The notes under the pieces were generated by a model, which saw nothing but the letters and a program-made list of their open reading frames with translations, did no database searches and had not been told where the DNA came from. A stretch of 64,000 nt of DNA from Acinetobacter brisouioides. Its GTDB lineage: Bacteria > Pseudomonadota > Gammaproteobacteria > Pseudomonadales > Moraxellaceae. The translations under genes were made by a program, and so were the position numbers. This document shows, one piece after another, positions 54,519 through 63,845 of this stretch. Each line of letters starts with the position of its first letter. The first letter of the stretch is position 1. Location of the stretch: NCBI RefSeq assembly GCF_004331075.1, contig NZ_SJNX01000003.1:229495-293494 (forward strand), written 5' to 3'.

Positions 54519-57345
54519 ACTTTCTCTCTTCGCCAGAACCGGCAACATTCACAATACAACGAGAACATAAACCAGGATGTGCTGCATGTGTGTTGACATC
54601 TGGTAAGACATGCCAACAACGTGCACACTTCTCACCTTCAGCAGCAGACACCTGAACACGTAATCCATCTAGCTCAGTTGCTTCGCCTTGTTCTGCAAAA
54701 GCATGCACCGCCACTTGCGAAGTAATCAAGACAAAACGGAGTTCATCGCCCAATTTGTTGAGTACCGCAGCAAGTTCAGGTTGCGCCCAAAGTTCAACTT
54801 TCGCCGACAAATTACTGCCGATGAGTTTAGCGTTACGCGCCACTTCAATCTGTTTATTTACTGCTGATTTTACTTGAATTAATGTTTGCCAATCCGCCTC
54901 TGACAACAAGTTAGCCGTCACTGTTGGAATTGCATACCATTCAGTGGTAAACACGTACTGTTCAGATTGCTCTGGAATCAGCGGCCACGCTTCTTGTGCC
55001 GTAAAGCTCAAGATTGGGCTCATCCAGCGAACAAAAGCTTGTACCAGATGATACAACGCAGTTTGTGCTGAGTGACGTGCTTGTGAATTTGCATTGGTGG
55101 TGTACTGACGGTCTTTAATGATGTCGAGGTAGAAACCACCCAAGTCATTGATACAGAAGTTGGTCAATGCGCTGCACACCACGTGGAAATTCATTTCGTC
55201 ATAAGCTTGAGTAATGACGTTTTGAACTTCGTTGGCACGTTGCAAGATGTATTGATCGAGTGCGATCAATTGCTCAACAGGTAACAAATCAGTACTTGGT
55301 TTGAAACCATTTAAGTTTGCCAACAAGAAACGTAAAGTGTTACGGATACGGCGATAGCTGTCGCTGACACGGCTAAAGATTTCTTTAGATGCTGCAATTT
55401 CATAACGATAATCGCTCGATGCCACATATAAACGTAGACCGTCTGCACCCAACTGCTTGATGATTTCTTCCAGTGGGATGTAGTTGCCTAAAGATTTAGA
55501 CAATTTACGACCTTTTTCATCGACAGTAAAACCATGCGTCAACAAAGCTTTATACGGCGCGCGGTTGTGAATCGCGATCGAAGTCAACAAAGATGACTGG
55601 AACCAGCCACGGTGTTGGTCTGAACCTTCCAGATACAAATCCGCAGGGCTTTGTAATTCATCACGTTGCTCAAGCACCGCATAGTGGGTTGTTCCAGAGT
55701 CAAACCAGACGTCTAAAGTATCGCGTACTGCATTGTACTGGTCAGCATCTTCACCCAAGAAATCTTTGGCACTGCGATTAAACCATGCATCAATGCCTTC
55801 TTGTTCAATCAGTTTTGCAACTTCTTCTATCAGCTCAGGCGTACGCGGGTGCAACTCATTGGTATCTTTATGCACAAAGAACGGGATTGGCACACCCCAT
55901 GTACGTTGGCGGGAAATACACCAGTCTGGGCGACCTTCAATCATGGATTGAATGCGGTTTTGACCCCAGTTCGGAACAAACTGAATGTCTTTTTCAATCG
56001 CGTTCAATGCACTATCACGTAGACCTTGCTGATCCATGCTAATGAACCATTGTGGTGTTGCACGGAAAATGATTGGAGTTTTGTGGCGCCAGCAGTGTGG
56101 ATAGCTGTGCTTAATCGGATTGTGCGCCCAAAGACGACCAGTTTCACCCAATGCAGCAATAATTTTCGGATTGGCTTTATAGATATGCTCGCCTGCAAAA
56201 ATCGGTGCAGTTGGCAAATACACGCCATTACCACCCACAGGATTGTCTACTTTCAGGTTATAAATCAGACCAACCTTATAGTCGTCTACACCATGACCTG
56301 GTGCGGTATGAACTGCACCTGTACCACTATCGGCAGTGACGTGTTCACCCAAAATTACAGGCACTTGGCGCTCTGCGATCAGTGGATGTTGCAGCTGTAG
56401 ATTTTCCAGTTTTGCACCAACGAAGTCAGCTAAAACTACAGGATTTTCTAATTTGTAACGCTCACATGCAGATGCAACCAAACTCGTTGCCAACACAAGG
56501 TTTTGCGCGCCACGATCCGTTTGTACCTGTACCAACTGGTATTCAATTTCAGCATGCAATGCAACTGCTTGGTTGGCAGGCAATGTCCAAGGTGTGGTTG
56601 TCCAGATCACCAAGTCAGTTGGATTTTTGACTTCAACGCCTAAACGCGCTGACAAATCGGCAAGATCAACCACAGAGAAACCGACGTCAATCGCATCGGA
56701 TTTTTTATCTTCATATTCGACTTCGGCTTCTGCCAAAGCTGAACCACAGTCCAAACACCAGTTGACTGGTTTTAAACCTGGCTGAATGTGACCATTTTTC
56801 TGAATTGTACCCAAAGCACGCACAATATCCGCTTCTTGTTTGAAGTTCATGGTCAAATACGGATTGTCCCAATCGCCCAAAATACCCAAGCGTTTGAAGT
56901 CATTGCGCTGAATATCGATTTGCTCTAAGGCATATTCGCGGCAGTGTTTACGGAAAGTTGCAGCATCAACTTTTTCACCGACTTTACCGACTTTTTCTTC
57001 GACTTTAAGCTCGATTGGCAAACCGTGACAGTCCCAACCTGGCACATACGGCGCATCAAAACCATCTAAAGTGCGGCTTTTAACAATAATATCTTTGAGA
57101 ACTTTGTTGACCACATGCCCAAGGTGAATCTGACCATTGGCATACGGAGGGCCATCGTGAAGCACATATTTTTTCTTGCCAATACGCAAAGCACGAATCT
57201 GCTGATAAATGTTGTCAGCGTACCACTCTTCTAACCATTTTTGTTCACGTACTGCCAAATTTGCTTTCATTGCAAATTCAGTACCTGGCAGATTCAATGT
57301 GGCTTTATAATCCACTGCATTTTCAGGTGTTTGCTTATCGCTCAT
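54511..57345 (-). CDS. ileS: Isoleucyl-tRNA synthetase
   Basis: IleRS charges tRNA-Ile and edits valine. From ATG 57345 (MSDKQTPENAVDYKATLNLP) it has 944 residues, the usual bacterial type I length; 13 further codons are open upstream but not family-like. The class I HIGH site appears as GPPYANGQIHLGHVV, the KMSKS loop as KGRKLSKSLGN, and the editing-domain threonines are in TTPWTLPANQAV. The C-terminal zinc finger has two Cys pairs, in CARCWHVLPD and LCSRCIV. It lies between ribF and lspA. Confidence 0.97.
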   Translation of the reverse strand: MSDKQTPENAVDYKATLNLPGTEFAMKANLAVREQKWLEEWYADNIYQQIRALRIGKKKYVLHDGPPYANGQIHLGHVVNKVLKDIIVKSRTLDGFDAPYVPGWDCHGLPIELKVEEKVGKVGEKVDAATFRKHCREYALEQIDIQRNDFKRLGILGDWDNPYLTMNFKQEADIVRALGTIQKNGHIQPGLKPVNWCLDCGSALAEAEVEYEDKKSDAIDVGFSVVDLADLSARLGVEVKNPTDLVIWTTTPWTLPANQAVALHAEIEYQLVQVQTDRGAQNLVLATSLVASACERYKLENPVVLADFVGAKLENLQLQHPLIAERQVPVILGEHVTADSGTGAVHTAPGHGVDDYKVGLIYNLKVDNPVGGNGVYLPTAPIFAGEHIYKANPKIIAALGETGRLWAHNPIKHSYPHCWRHKTPIIFRATPQWFISMDQQGLRDSALNAIEKDIQFVPNWGQNRIQSMIEGRPDWCISRQRTWGVPIPFFVHKDTNELHPRTPELIEEVAKLIEQEGIDAWFNRSAKDFLGEDADQYNAVRDTLDVWFDSGTTHYAVLEQRDELQSPADLYLEGSDQHRGWFQSSLLTSIAIHNRAPYKALLTHGFTVDEKGRKLSKSLGNYIPLEEIIKQLGADGLRLYVASSDYRYEIAASKEIFSRVSDSYRRIRNTLRFLLANLNGFKPSTDLLPVEQLIALDQYILQRANEVQNVITQAYDEMNFHVVCSALTNFCINDLGGFYLDIIKDRQYTTNANSQARHSAQTALYHLVQAFVRWMSPILSFTAQEAWPLIPEQSEQYVFTTEWYAIPTVTANLLSEADWQTLIQVKSAVNKQIEVARNAKLIGSNLSAKVELWAQPELAAVLNKLGDELRFVLITSQVAVHAFAEQGEATELDGLRVQVSAAEGEKCARCWHVLPDVNTHAAHPGLCSRCIVNVAGSGEERKYA

Positions 57346-57412
57346 GCAAGTTGCTTCCAGTTCTGTCTGCGCTAACGCCGACACGTTGTACCATCAAGAT
57401 TAAAACTAAAAT

Positions 57413-58414
57413 TTAAAAAGGAAATTCGTTGTGTTGCTCACGAAACATACGTAATTGTACAACATCATCCTGAATTCCGGCTTTGAGTGCTTCTAAAGAA
57501 GGATAATTCCGTTCACCATGCAAAAAGTGTAAGAATGTCACTCGCATTAATAAACCATACAGATTAGCAGAAACCTCAGGAAAATGTACTTCTAAACGCC
57601 ATTGCGGGTGTTCCTGACGAATCGCAGGACGCGTACCGACATGTCCAGCACCAAACAATGCCGTCGGTTGATAACCCTTAACACCGAGTTGATCAGGTGA
57701 GTCTTGGCGGACTTTGGCATCGAGTGCTGTTGTTTCACAGACCACATCAACCGCATAAATCCCGTTGATACACGGACGATGACGGTTTAAACGCACATTA
57801 ATGGTCGGGAAATCAATGGTGCGTCCAATCTGGTCACCATATTGTACCCGCCCTGTAATACTATAAGGTCGACCCAGCAGGCGCGCAGCCAATGCCAGAT
57901 CCCCCTTTTGCAAGGTTTCACGAATACGGGTTGAGCTGACACGCTCGCCATCAAGTTCTACGGTATGTAGGTTGGTGATACCAAAGCCATACTGACGTAA
58001 AAACTCGGCATTACCCTGACGGTTTTTGCCAAAATGAAAATCATCACCCAACACCAAATGCTGGGCATTGAGTTGTTGTTTTAAAAGCTCTGAAAATTGC
58101 TCGGCACTCAAGCTACGAAAGTGATTGTCAAATTTGGCAATCACCACATAATCCACACCCAGTTCGCTTAAATATTCGACTTTTTCGCGCAATGAAGTAA
58201 TGCGTGGCGGGGCCTGATAACCTTTAAAAAACTCCAAAGGTTGCGGTTCAAAAATCATCACGGCAGTTTTCAACTGCTCGGCTTGCGCTGCTTGTTTGAG
58301 CTGAGCAATCATGGATTGATGCCCAAGATGCACACCGTCAAAGTTACCAATGGTGACGGCAGTCTTTGGCAAATCTAAATCGGCTGTCATTACATTCAAA
58401 CGAAGTAGCTTCAT
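57413..58414 (-). CDS. ribF: Bifunctional riboflavin kinase / FAD synthetase RibF
   Basis: RibF turns riboflavin into FMN and then FAD. From ATG 58414 it has 333 residues beginning MKLLRLNVMTADLDLPKTAV. The FAD synthetase domain has VTIGNFDGVHLGHQSMIAQL and FHFGKNRQGN. The C-terminal kinase domain has GRPYSITGRVQYGDQIGRTI, with DFPTINV forming the ATP/Mg loop, and LRGERNYPSLEAL-like HGERNYPSLEALK. An upstream in-frame ATG adds 11 residues and is not family-like. First gene of the ribF-ileS-lspA-slpA group. Confidence 0.95.
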   Translation of the reverse strand: MKLLRLNVMTADLDLPKTAVTIGNFDGVHLGHQSMIAQLKQAAQAEQLKTAVMIFEPQPLEFFKGYQAPPRITSLREKVEYLSELGVDYVVIAKFDNHFRSLSAEQFSELLKQQLNAQHLVLGDDFHFGKNRQGNAEFLRQYGFGITNLHTVELDGERVSSTRIRETLQKGDLALAARLLGRPYSITGRVQYGDQIGRTIDFPTINVRLNRHRPCINGIYAVDVVCETTALDAKVRQDSPDQLGVKGYQPTALFGAGHVGTRPAIRQEHPQWRLEVHFPEVSANLYGLLMRVTFLHFLHGERNYPSLEALKAGIQDDVVQLRMFREQHNEFPF

Positions 58415-58570
58415 GGCACTTTTAAAAATTGATGATTTCAAAGCCAACTATTGTGCCATATTCTGATCAATTCGTCTTGTGGTTGTTTTTATCAAAATTT
58501 AATGATTAAAAACATATGTTTATCTATAAAAAATTACATTTATTTCGAACAAACAAACTTAGCATATCTC

Positions 58571-58598
58571 TTACAGATCAACACAATTTGGTTATACT
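58571..58598 (+). promoter_or_regulatory. Candidate promoter for the nucleosidase gene
   Basis: TTACAG (58571-58576) and TATACT (58593-58598), 16 bp apart, lie 34 bp before the start at 58633. The -10 is good and the -35 weak. Confidence 0.4.
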
Positions 58599-58632
58599 AA
58601 ACACGCAGCCTTAACTCCAAAGAGAAGATCGA

Positions 58633-59205
58633 TTGAACACTTTGCACGACCATGCCCTGATTATGGCTCTCCCTAGCGAATCGCAAGGTTATTTTGAACA
58701 GCATGGTATTCCAGTACACTATAGTGGTATTGGTAAAATCAATGCGGCATTTAAAGCCTATGACGTAATTCAGCGTACAGGTTGTAAAACCTTGATCAAC
58801 TTTGGTACAGCTGGTAGCTCAAGTTTTCCACGCCATGCACTGGTCGAAGTACAACAATTTGTTCAACGCGATATGGATGTTTCTCCGCTTGGCTTTCCGA
58901 TCGGCACCACGCCAATGGATGATGATCACCCAGCAGAAATTGAACTCGATCGCTATTTTCTTGAGCTTCCACATGCAGTCTGCGGCACAGGCGATTCATT
59001 TGAAACAGGCTTACCTAAAGTTCAATGTCAGGTGGTCGACATGGAAGGTTATGCACTGGCAAAAGTCTGTAAAAAGTTAGGTGTGCGCCTGATTTCAGTC
59101 AAATATATTACCGATGGCGCAGACGACACTGCACATATCGACTGGCAAGACAATCTAAAAGTGGGTGCAGAAAAACTCTTACAACTCTATCAAAAACACT
59201 TTTAG
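58633..59205 (+). CDS. Nucleoside phosphorylase/nucleosidase superfamily protein (MTA/SAH nucleosidase- or MqnB-like)
   Basis: This 190-residue protein of the PNP_UDP_1 superfamily is shorter than the usual 230-250. It has the phosphorylase-type core: YSGIGKINAAFKAYDVIQ, the glycine-rich INFGTAGSS, CGTGDSFETG and the purine/ribose-site VVDMEGYALAKVC with its catalytic Glu. The Asp in YITDGADD is likely the acid. The start appears to be TTG 58633, with AGAGAAG 5-6 nt upstream; the first ATG is ten codons later. The substrate may be methylthioadenosine, S-adenosylhomocysteine or another purine nucleoside. Confidence 0.75.
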   Translation: MNTLHDHALIMALPSESQGYFEQHGIPVHYSGIGKINAAFKAYDVIQRTGCKTLINFGTAGSSSFPRHALVEVQQFVQRDMDVSPLGFPIGTTPMDDDHPAEIELDRYFLELPHAVCGTGDSFETGLPKVQCQVVDMEGYALAKVCKKLGVRLISVKYITDGADDTAHIDWQDNLKVGAEKLLQLYQKHF

Positions 59206-59221
59206 ATTTGATCCACTAGCA

Positions 59222-59848
59222 TCATTCTTGCACTGGAGGAGAAGTCAGACTACCGTGTAATAGCATCGCTACGGTATGCTGAATCGCACGCTGGTGAAAG
59301 CTGCGATTACGTAAGGTTTTACCTAGAATGGCTGCAAATTGTGCATCAAAATCGGCATAACTTTGAGTAATTGACCATAAATTCAAAACAAATAACTCAG
59401 GGTCTATGTGTGCCGCCATTTTACCTTCGGCCTGCCATTGCTGTAGCACTTTGAGTTTACGCTTGACGTGTTTTTTAATTGAACCTTTCAGTACTGTCTG
59501 AATATATGGCGCGCCCTGAATAATTTCCAAAGCAAACAGTTTCGATGCTTTTGGATTCGTTCTTGAAAACTCGATTTTCTGGGTAATATATTGCGTTAAA
59601 ATTTCCTCTGGAGCCAAGCCCGACTCAAACAATTGCAGTGGCTCAATCCATTTTTGAAGAACAGACATCAACACTTCAACGTACAGCGCCTCTTTATTTT
59701 CATAATAATAGAAAATATTCGACTTGTGCATATGTGCCAGCTGAGCAATTTCATCCAGACTTGCCCCATTAAAACCGTACACAGAAAATACATCTAAGGC
59801 AGCACTTAAAAGTTGATTACGTTTTTGCGTACTTTTCTTTAGTTCCAT
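59222..59848 (-). CDS. TetR-family regulator, RutR-like
   Basis: This 208-residue regulator counts from ATG 59848 (MELKKSTQKRNQLLSAALDV). A GTG at 59911 would add 21 residues, and neither start has a clear ribosome-binding site; the shorter length fits RutR, about 212. The helix-turn-helix is in GASLDEIAQLAHMHKSNIFY followed by YYENKEALY. The YcdC/RutR-type C-domain has EFSRTNPKASKLFALEIIQG. RutR senses uracil/thymine and controls pyrimidine genes. No rut genes are adjacent, so the effector is a guess. Confidence 0.75.
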   Translation of the reverse strand: MELKKSTQKRNQLLSAALDVFSVYGFNGASLDEIAQLAHMHKSNIFYYYENKEALYVEVLMSVLQKWIEPLQLFESGLAPEEILTQYITQKIEFSRTNPKASKLFALEIIQGAPYIQTVLKGSIKKHVKRKLKVLQQWQAEGKMAAHIDPELFVLNLWSITQSYADFDAQFAAILGKTLRNRSFHQRAIQHTVAMLLHGSLTSPPVQE

Positions 59849-59976
59849 TGCCAACACAACAATTTCAGAGAAATGATTTTGATTGTAGAGCAATTCTGTG
59901 AATTTGTGCACTCATCTTGTCAGGAAAAATGCTATTCCATAAAAATAAAATGGGATTTATAAACTGCATCGAAATT

Positions 59977-61335
59977 TCAGATTATCTTTTTAAATACCAA
60001 GGAATTACGCTGATAGTTATATAGTGCTTGTCGAGCATTTGGCAAATCATCGACTGTGGCATGGCTAAAGCCATGTTCCAGAAACCAATGGGCTGTGCGT
60101 GTGGTTAAAACAAAGAGCTGACAAATGTTTAACGTACGGGCTTTTTCTTCAAGAAAATGTAAAATCTGGCTACCACGATTTGACTTACGATAACTTGGGT
60201 GTACCGCCACACAAGCAATTTCTGCTGACGCCATTTCATCTGCTGTCGTTGGAATCGGATATAGAGCCGCACAAGCCAAAATCGTTCCATCACGCTCAAT
60301 CACCGCAAACTGATTAATCTCGGTTTCTAAGCGTTCACGCGAACGGTAGACTAAAATCCCCTGTTCTTCGAGTGGACGCAGTAAGTTAATTAAACCACCC
60401 ACATCCTGAATATTGGCCATACGTACTTCTTCATAATGCGCATCGGTTACCATTGTCCCTATCCCATCACGGGTAAATAGTTCCTGAATTAATGCACCAT
60501 CATGCGCATAAGGCAAAACATGTACCCGCTGTACGCCATTCAATGCTGCATCTTTTGCTCCTTGTAAATACAGCGCCATTTGACTTTGAGCTTGCTGATA
60601 TTGCGTAATATATTGATCGAGTTGATGCGGCACAATTTCACGCTGCAACTGTCCTTGCGAGTTGAATACCCCATTCTGATTACCCAAGAAAATCAATTTT
60701 TCAGCTTTGAGCGCAATCGCAGTTTTAGTTGCCACTTCTTCCGCCAGCAAGTTAAATACTTCACCCGTGGTTGAATAGCCCACTGGGCCTAGCAAAATAA
60801 TATTATGTCGTTCCAACAAGCGAGTCATGGCATCAACATCAACACTACGTACCTCTCCTGTGAGCTGAAAATCAATACCATCGCGGATACCATACGGTTT
60901 CGCAGTAATCAAATTCCCCGATACCACATCAATCCGCGCACCAAACATCGGTGAATTGGCAAGCCCCATCGACAACAATGCTTCAATTTGCATACGCGCT
61001 GCCCCCACCGCCTGCATCACACAAGGTAATGCTTCACGAGTGGTAATCCGGCGCACATCATGAAATGGTGTTTGCAAATGTTGAATCTGCAATTGCGCAT
61101 TAATTTGTGGGCGTGCGCCATACACCAGCACCAAACGGATTCCTAAAGAATGCAGCAATGCAATATCATGAATAATATATTGAAAATTCTCATGCTGGAT
61201 GGCTTCACCATCAAACATCACCACAAAGGTTTTATTACGATGCGCATTAATATACGGAGCGGAATGACGAAACCAATGCAAATAATCCTGCGTATTTTGA
61301 TGAACAATCGCAGTAGAATCTTGTATTTTTTGCAT
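59977..61335 (-). CDS. argA: N-acetylglutamate synthase ArgA (fused kinase-like and GNAT domains)
   Basis: ArgA makes N-acetyl-L-glutamate, the first step of arginine synthesis, and is feedback-inhibited by arginine. From ATG 61335 it has 452 residues. The N-terminal amino acid kinase-like domain (VVMFDGEAIQHENFQYIIHD, LVLVYGARPQIN, RIDVVSGNLITAKPYG) binds arginine. The C-terminal GNAT acetyltransferase (about 300-452) has EIACVAVHPSYRKSNRGSQI. The ORF opens 14 codons earlier without a ribosome-binding site. It stands alone. Confidence 0.95.
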   Translation of the reverse strand: MQKIQDSTAIVHQNTQDYLHWFRHSAPYINAHRNKTFVVMFDGEAIQHENFQYIIHDIALLHSLGIRLVLVYGARPQINAQLQIQHLQTPFHDVRRITTREALPCVMQAVGAARMQIEALLSMGLANSPMFGARIDVVSGNLITAKPYGIRDGIDFQLTGEVRSVDVDAMTRLLERHNIILLGPVGYSTTGEVFNLLAEEVATKTAIALKAEKLIFLGNQNGVFNSQGQLQREIVPHQLDQYITQYQQAQSQMALYLQGAKDAALNGVQRVHVLPYAHDGALIQELFTRDGIGTMVTDAHYEEVRMANIQDVGGLINLLRPLEEQGILVYRSRERLETEINQFAVIERDGTILACAALYPIPTTADEMASAEIACVAVHPSYRKSNRGSQILHFLEEKARTLNICQLFVLTTRTAHWFLEHGFSHATVDDLPNARQALYNYQRNSLVFKKII

Positions 61336-61620
61336 GGTGATCTCAAAGGTATGGCATATCTCTAATATTCTAAACAAAAAACTGCGAAGAAACAGTGCTT
61401 GCAGCAGCTACATTTTAATGTGTTCATTAAATCGAATATTTGATTATTACAACATTGTCAGTGATTGCTTACATGAGTTACCGCTGTCAGCGGCTATAGT
61501 GCTCCTCTATTTTTTATTAATATAAAACCATACAGAAACAGGACGTTTCTTAATTAAAAGAATAAAAAATCTAGGTATGGAAACCTTATGGTATGACAAG
61601 GAGTTGTACCCTCGGTGAAG
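61336..61620. other. Intergenic stretch between argA and the DMT exporter gene
   Basis: This 285-bp stretch is without a credible gene. It must carry the argA promoter on the minus strand. I see no ARG-box I can defend and no RNA gene. Confidence 0.4.
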
Positions 61621-61663
61621 AATCAAAAAAAGCCTCAACAGGATGTTGAGGCTTTTTTTGATT
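61621..61663 (-). terminator. Long perfect terminator hairpin after the DMT exporter gene
   Basis: A perfect 20-bp inverted repeat pairs 61621-61640 with 61644-61663 around a GGA loop. The GC core is GCCTCAACA, flanked by A and T tracts. It ends exactly at the stop codon of the exporter gene. Confidence 0.9.
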
Positions 61664-62607
61664 CATACCTGAGCTTTTTGCAGTATTTGCACCCGCATAT
61701 ACAAGCGGATCGTCCAAAATACACCACCTAAAATACAACCAATTGCAATCGTTTCTAATAAGCTTGGCAAGCGCCCTGCAAAAATATAAGAATAACTACA
61801 TGCAAATAATGTTTCAAACACCATCAGTTGACCACCCAAACTGATTGGCAAACGTCTGGTTGATGCACTCCATAAGGTATTTGCTACCCATGAACCTGCA
61901 ATTGCCAAAAATAAACTCACAGCACCAAATGTCAGCCACTGCTGAGACGTTTGCTGTAAAAACCAAGCTTTTGGCATCACAACAATTGTTAAAATTGCAG
62001 CAGGTAACGCAATTAACCCAGTCATAATCCCCATTAAACTTGACCATTCATGACTATTGAATGCACTTTCTTTTAAATAACGCGCATTATGAATCGCAAA
62101 CCATGACCAACTTCCAACCGCTGCAACAACGCAAGCCATGCCAAAAATTCGCTGCCCAGTACTCGAATGCACTCCTAAAAATACATCAGGAATAAAATTA
62201 ATCAGAATTAATCCCAATGCCACCATACACAGTGGCAGTTTTAGCTGTGAAAATGGCAAGCTCGACTGCTCACCTCGCCCTAAAAAAGCAATCGACACAG
62301 GCATTAACCCATTAATCAATGACGTCATGGTAATTCCAGCAAACTGCACTGCAGTACCAATACAAGCAAAATACAAAATATTACCTGCAATCGAGAGCTG
62401 GATTAACTTGTAAATATCTGCTTTACCGAGTTTTTTTATCAATTTTTTTAAACTAGGCAGTGCCAAAGCCAAGGAAATCAATCCATACAGAACAAAGCGC
62501 ACACTACTAATCAGTATCGGGTTAAATTCAGGAATGAACCATGGGGCAACAATCGTTCCACCCCATAAAGCACAGGCTAAAATCGCAAAAATAATGCCTT
62601 GTCGCAT
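61663..62607 (-). CDS. DMT-superfamily (EamA) transporter
   Basis: This is a 314-residue inner-membrane protein with about ten hydrophobic helices from two EamA repeats. It starts MRQGIIFAILACALWGGTIV at ATG 62607, with AGGA 8 nt upstream; an upstream start adding 16 residues is rejected. The segment WVANTLWSASTRRLPISLGG in the second half is typical of drug/metabolite exporters. It is divergent from a LysR gene that probably controls it. Substrate unknown, perhaps an amino acid or metabolite. Confidence 0.85.
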   Translation of the reverse strand: MRQGIIFAILACALWGGTIVAPWFIPEFNPILISSVRFVLYGLISLALALPSLKKLIKKLGKADIYKLIQLSIAGNILYFACIGTAVQFAGITMTSLINGLMPVSIAFLGRGEQSSLPFSQLKLPLCMVALGLILINFIPDVFLGVHSSTGQRIFGMACVVAAVGSWSWFAIHNARYLKESAFNSHEWSSLMGIMTGLIALPAAILTIVVMPKAWFLQQTSQQWLTFGAVSLFLAIAGSWVANTLWSASTRRLPISLGGQLMVFETLFACSYSYIFAGRLPSLLETIAIGCILGGVFWTIRLYMRVQILQKAQV

Positions 62608-62714
62608 ACTGATTTTTCCTAAAAATAAAACAGCAGCATAAACAGACCACAGCAAAATGACTAAAGATCATTTAGAATTTACCCATTCCCTAAAGGAATA
62701 GCAGAGGTTTTAAA

Positions 62715-63608
62715 ATGAGTCCCTATATTAAAAAACTCCCACCACTTGAAACCCTGATTGCATTTGAATCAGTAGGAAGACATGGTAGTTTTACCCAAGC
62801 AGCAACCGAGTTGTGTCTGACGCAAAGTGCGGTCAGCAAGCAAATTCGGCAACTTGAAGATGCCTTAAAAATTCAGCTGTTTGAACGTAAACCACGTGGC
62901 GTAATACTAACACCTGCAGGAGAAGAATTACGTCAAACTACACAACAGATTTTTGACAAATTACAACATAAAATCATTAAGTTACAAAAAATACATCAGC
63001 CAAATTGTGTCACTATTCTTGCAACACATGCACTTACTCAATTTTGGTTATTTCCAAAATTGGTTGAATTTCATAAAGCTTATCCAGATATCACGGTACA
63101 TGTCGATGCAATTAATACGATGGATGAATCCAGTTTCACCCATTACGATCTCGGCATTTTATATGGTGCGGGATATTGGTCATCACTACATAGCCAATGC
63201 TTGATTCCTGAAGTTATCTACCCTGTGGCTCATCCTGATATTGATATTTCTCAGATTCATAGCTTACAGGACTTAGCTACAGTTCCTTTAGTGCAAATTA
63301 ATGCCAGCGCATGGGACTGCTTAGATTGGAAAGACTGGTTTCAACACTTTAATATGCCTTACCAAATTGCTTTGGGAAGCCCAACTTTCAACCAACTTAC
63401 ACTGGCTTTTCATGCAGTACAACAAGGTATGGGGATAGGACTAGCATGGAGCTTTATGGCAGATGAACTGGTACATACAGGTAAACTACAACAGGTAACA
63501 GAATTTAAGTGTAATACAGGCAATGGAGAATTTTTAGTTTTTGAAAAACATCGTAAATTAAGCGAAGCAGCAGACATCTTTCACAATTGGCTTATTAAAT
63601 CGATTTAG
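62715..63608 (+). CDS. LysR-family transcriptional regulator (GcvA-like)
   Basis: This 297-residue regulator has the winged helix-turn-helix at residues 10-65 (LIAFESVGRHGSFTQAATEL, CLTQSAVSKQIRQLEDALKI). A type 2 periplasmic-binding-protein effector domain follows, containing AWDCLDWKDWFQHFNMP and AVQQGMGIGLAWSFM. The pattern of the effector domain matches the GcvA/AmpR subgroup. It is transcribed away from the EamA exporter gene across about 107 bp, the classic layout for LysR control of a neighbour. Confidence 0.88.
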   Translation: MSPYIKKLPPLETLIAFESVGRHGSFTQAATELCLTQSAVSKQIRQLEDALKIQLFERKPRGVILTPAGEELRQTTQQIFDKLQHKIIKLQKIHQPNCVTILATHALTQFWLFPKLVEFHKAYPDITVHVDAINTMDESSFTHYDLGILYGAGYWSSLHSQCLIPEVIYPVAHPDIDISQIHSLQDLATVPLVQINASAWDCLDWKDWFQHFNMPYQIALGSPTFNQLTLAFHAVQQGMGIGLAWSFMADELVHTGKLQQVTEFKCNTGNGEFLVFEKHRKLSEAADIFHNWLIKSI

Positions 63609-63681
63609 TTCGATCCATCATCGTCATGCGTATATTTGCGTAACTGGTCATACTACCAACTTTTAACGAATAATCGACGCA

Positions 63682-63721
63682 TAAAAAAAAGCCCCCTGCT
63701 CTATTGAGTCAGGGGGCTTTT
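63682..63721. terminator. Terminator between the rRNA operon and the LysR gene
   Basis: GCCCCCTG (63691-63698) pairs with CAGGGGGC (63710-63717), with an A-tract on the left and T residues on the right. On the minus strand it ends the rRNA operon and on the plus strand the LysR gene. Confidence 0.85.
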
Positions 63722-63730
63722 AGAATAATG

Positions 63731-63845
63731 AGCTGGCGATGACTTACTCTCACATGGGTAACCCCACACTACCATCAGCGCTAAGAGGTTTCACTTCTGA
63801 GTTCGGGAAGGGATCAGGTGGTTCACTCTTGCTATGGTCGCCAGC
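63731..63845 (-). rRNA. rrf: 5S ribosomal RNA
   Basis: On the minus strand the sequence starts GCTGGCGACCATAGCAAGAG at 63845 and contains the conserved CCCGAACTCAGAAGTGAAAC with the GATGGTAGTGTGGGG arm. It closes with a helix pairing GCTGGCGA to TCGCCAGC near 63731. About 115 nt, as expected for 5S. The order terminator-5S-spacer is the 3' end of an rRNA operon whose 23S gene lies past the window edge. Confidence 0.95.

Noticed and set aside
61336..61662. RNA gene between argA and the exporter gene
   Set aside because: The only strong structure is the terminator hairpin at the exporter stop. No tRNA or known RNA fold is visible.
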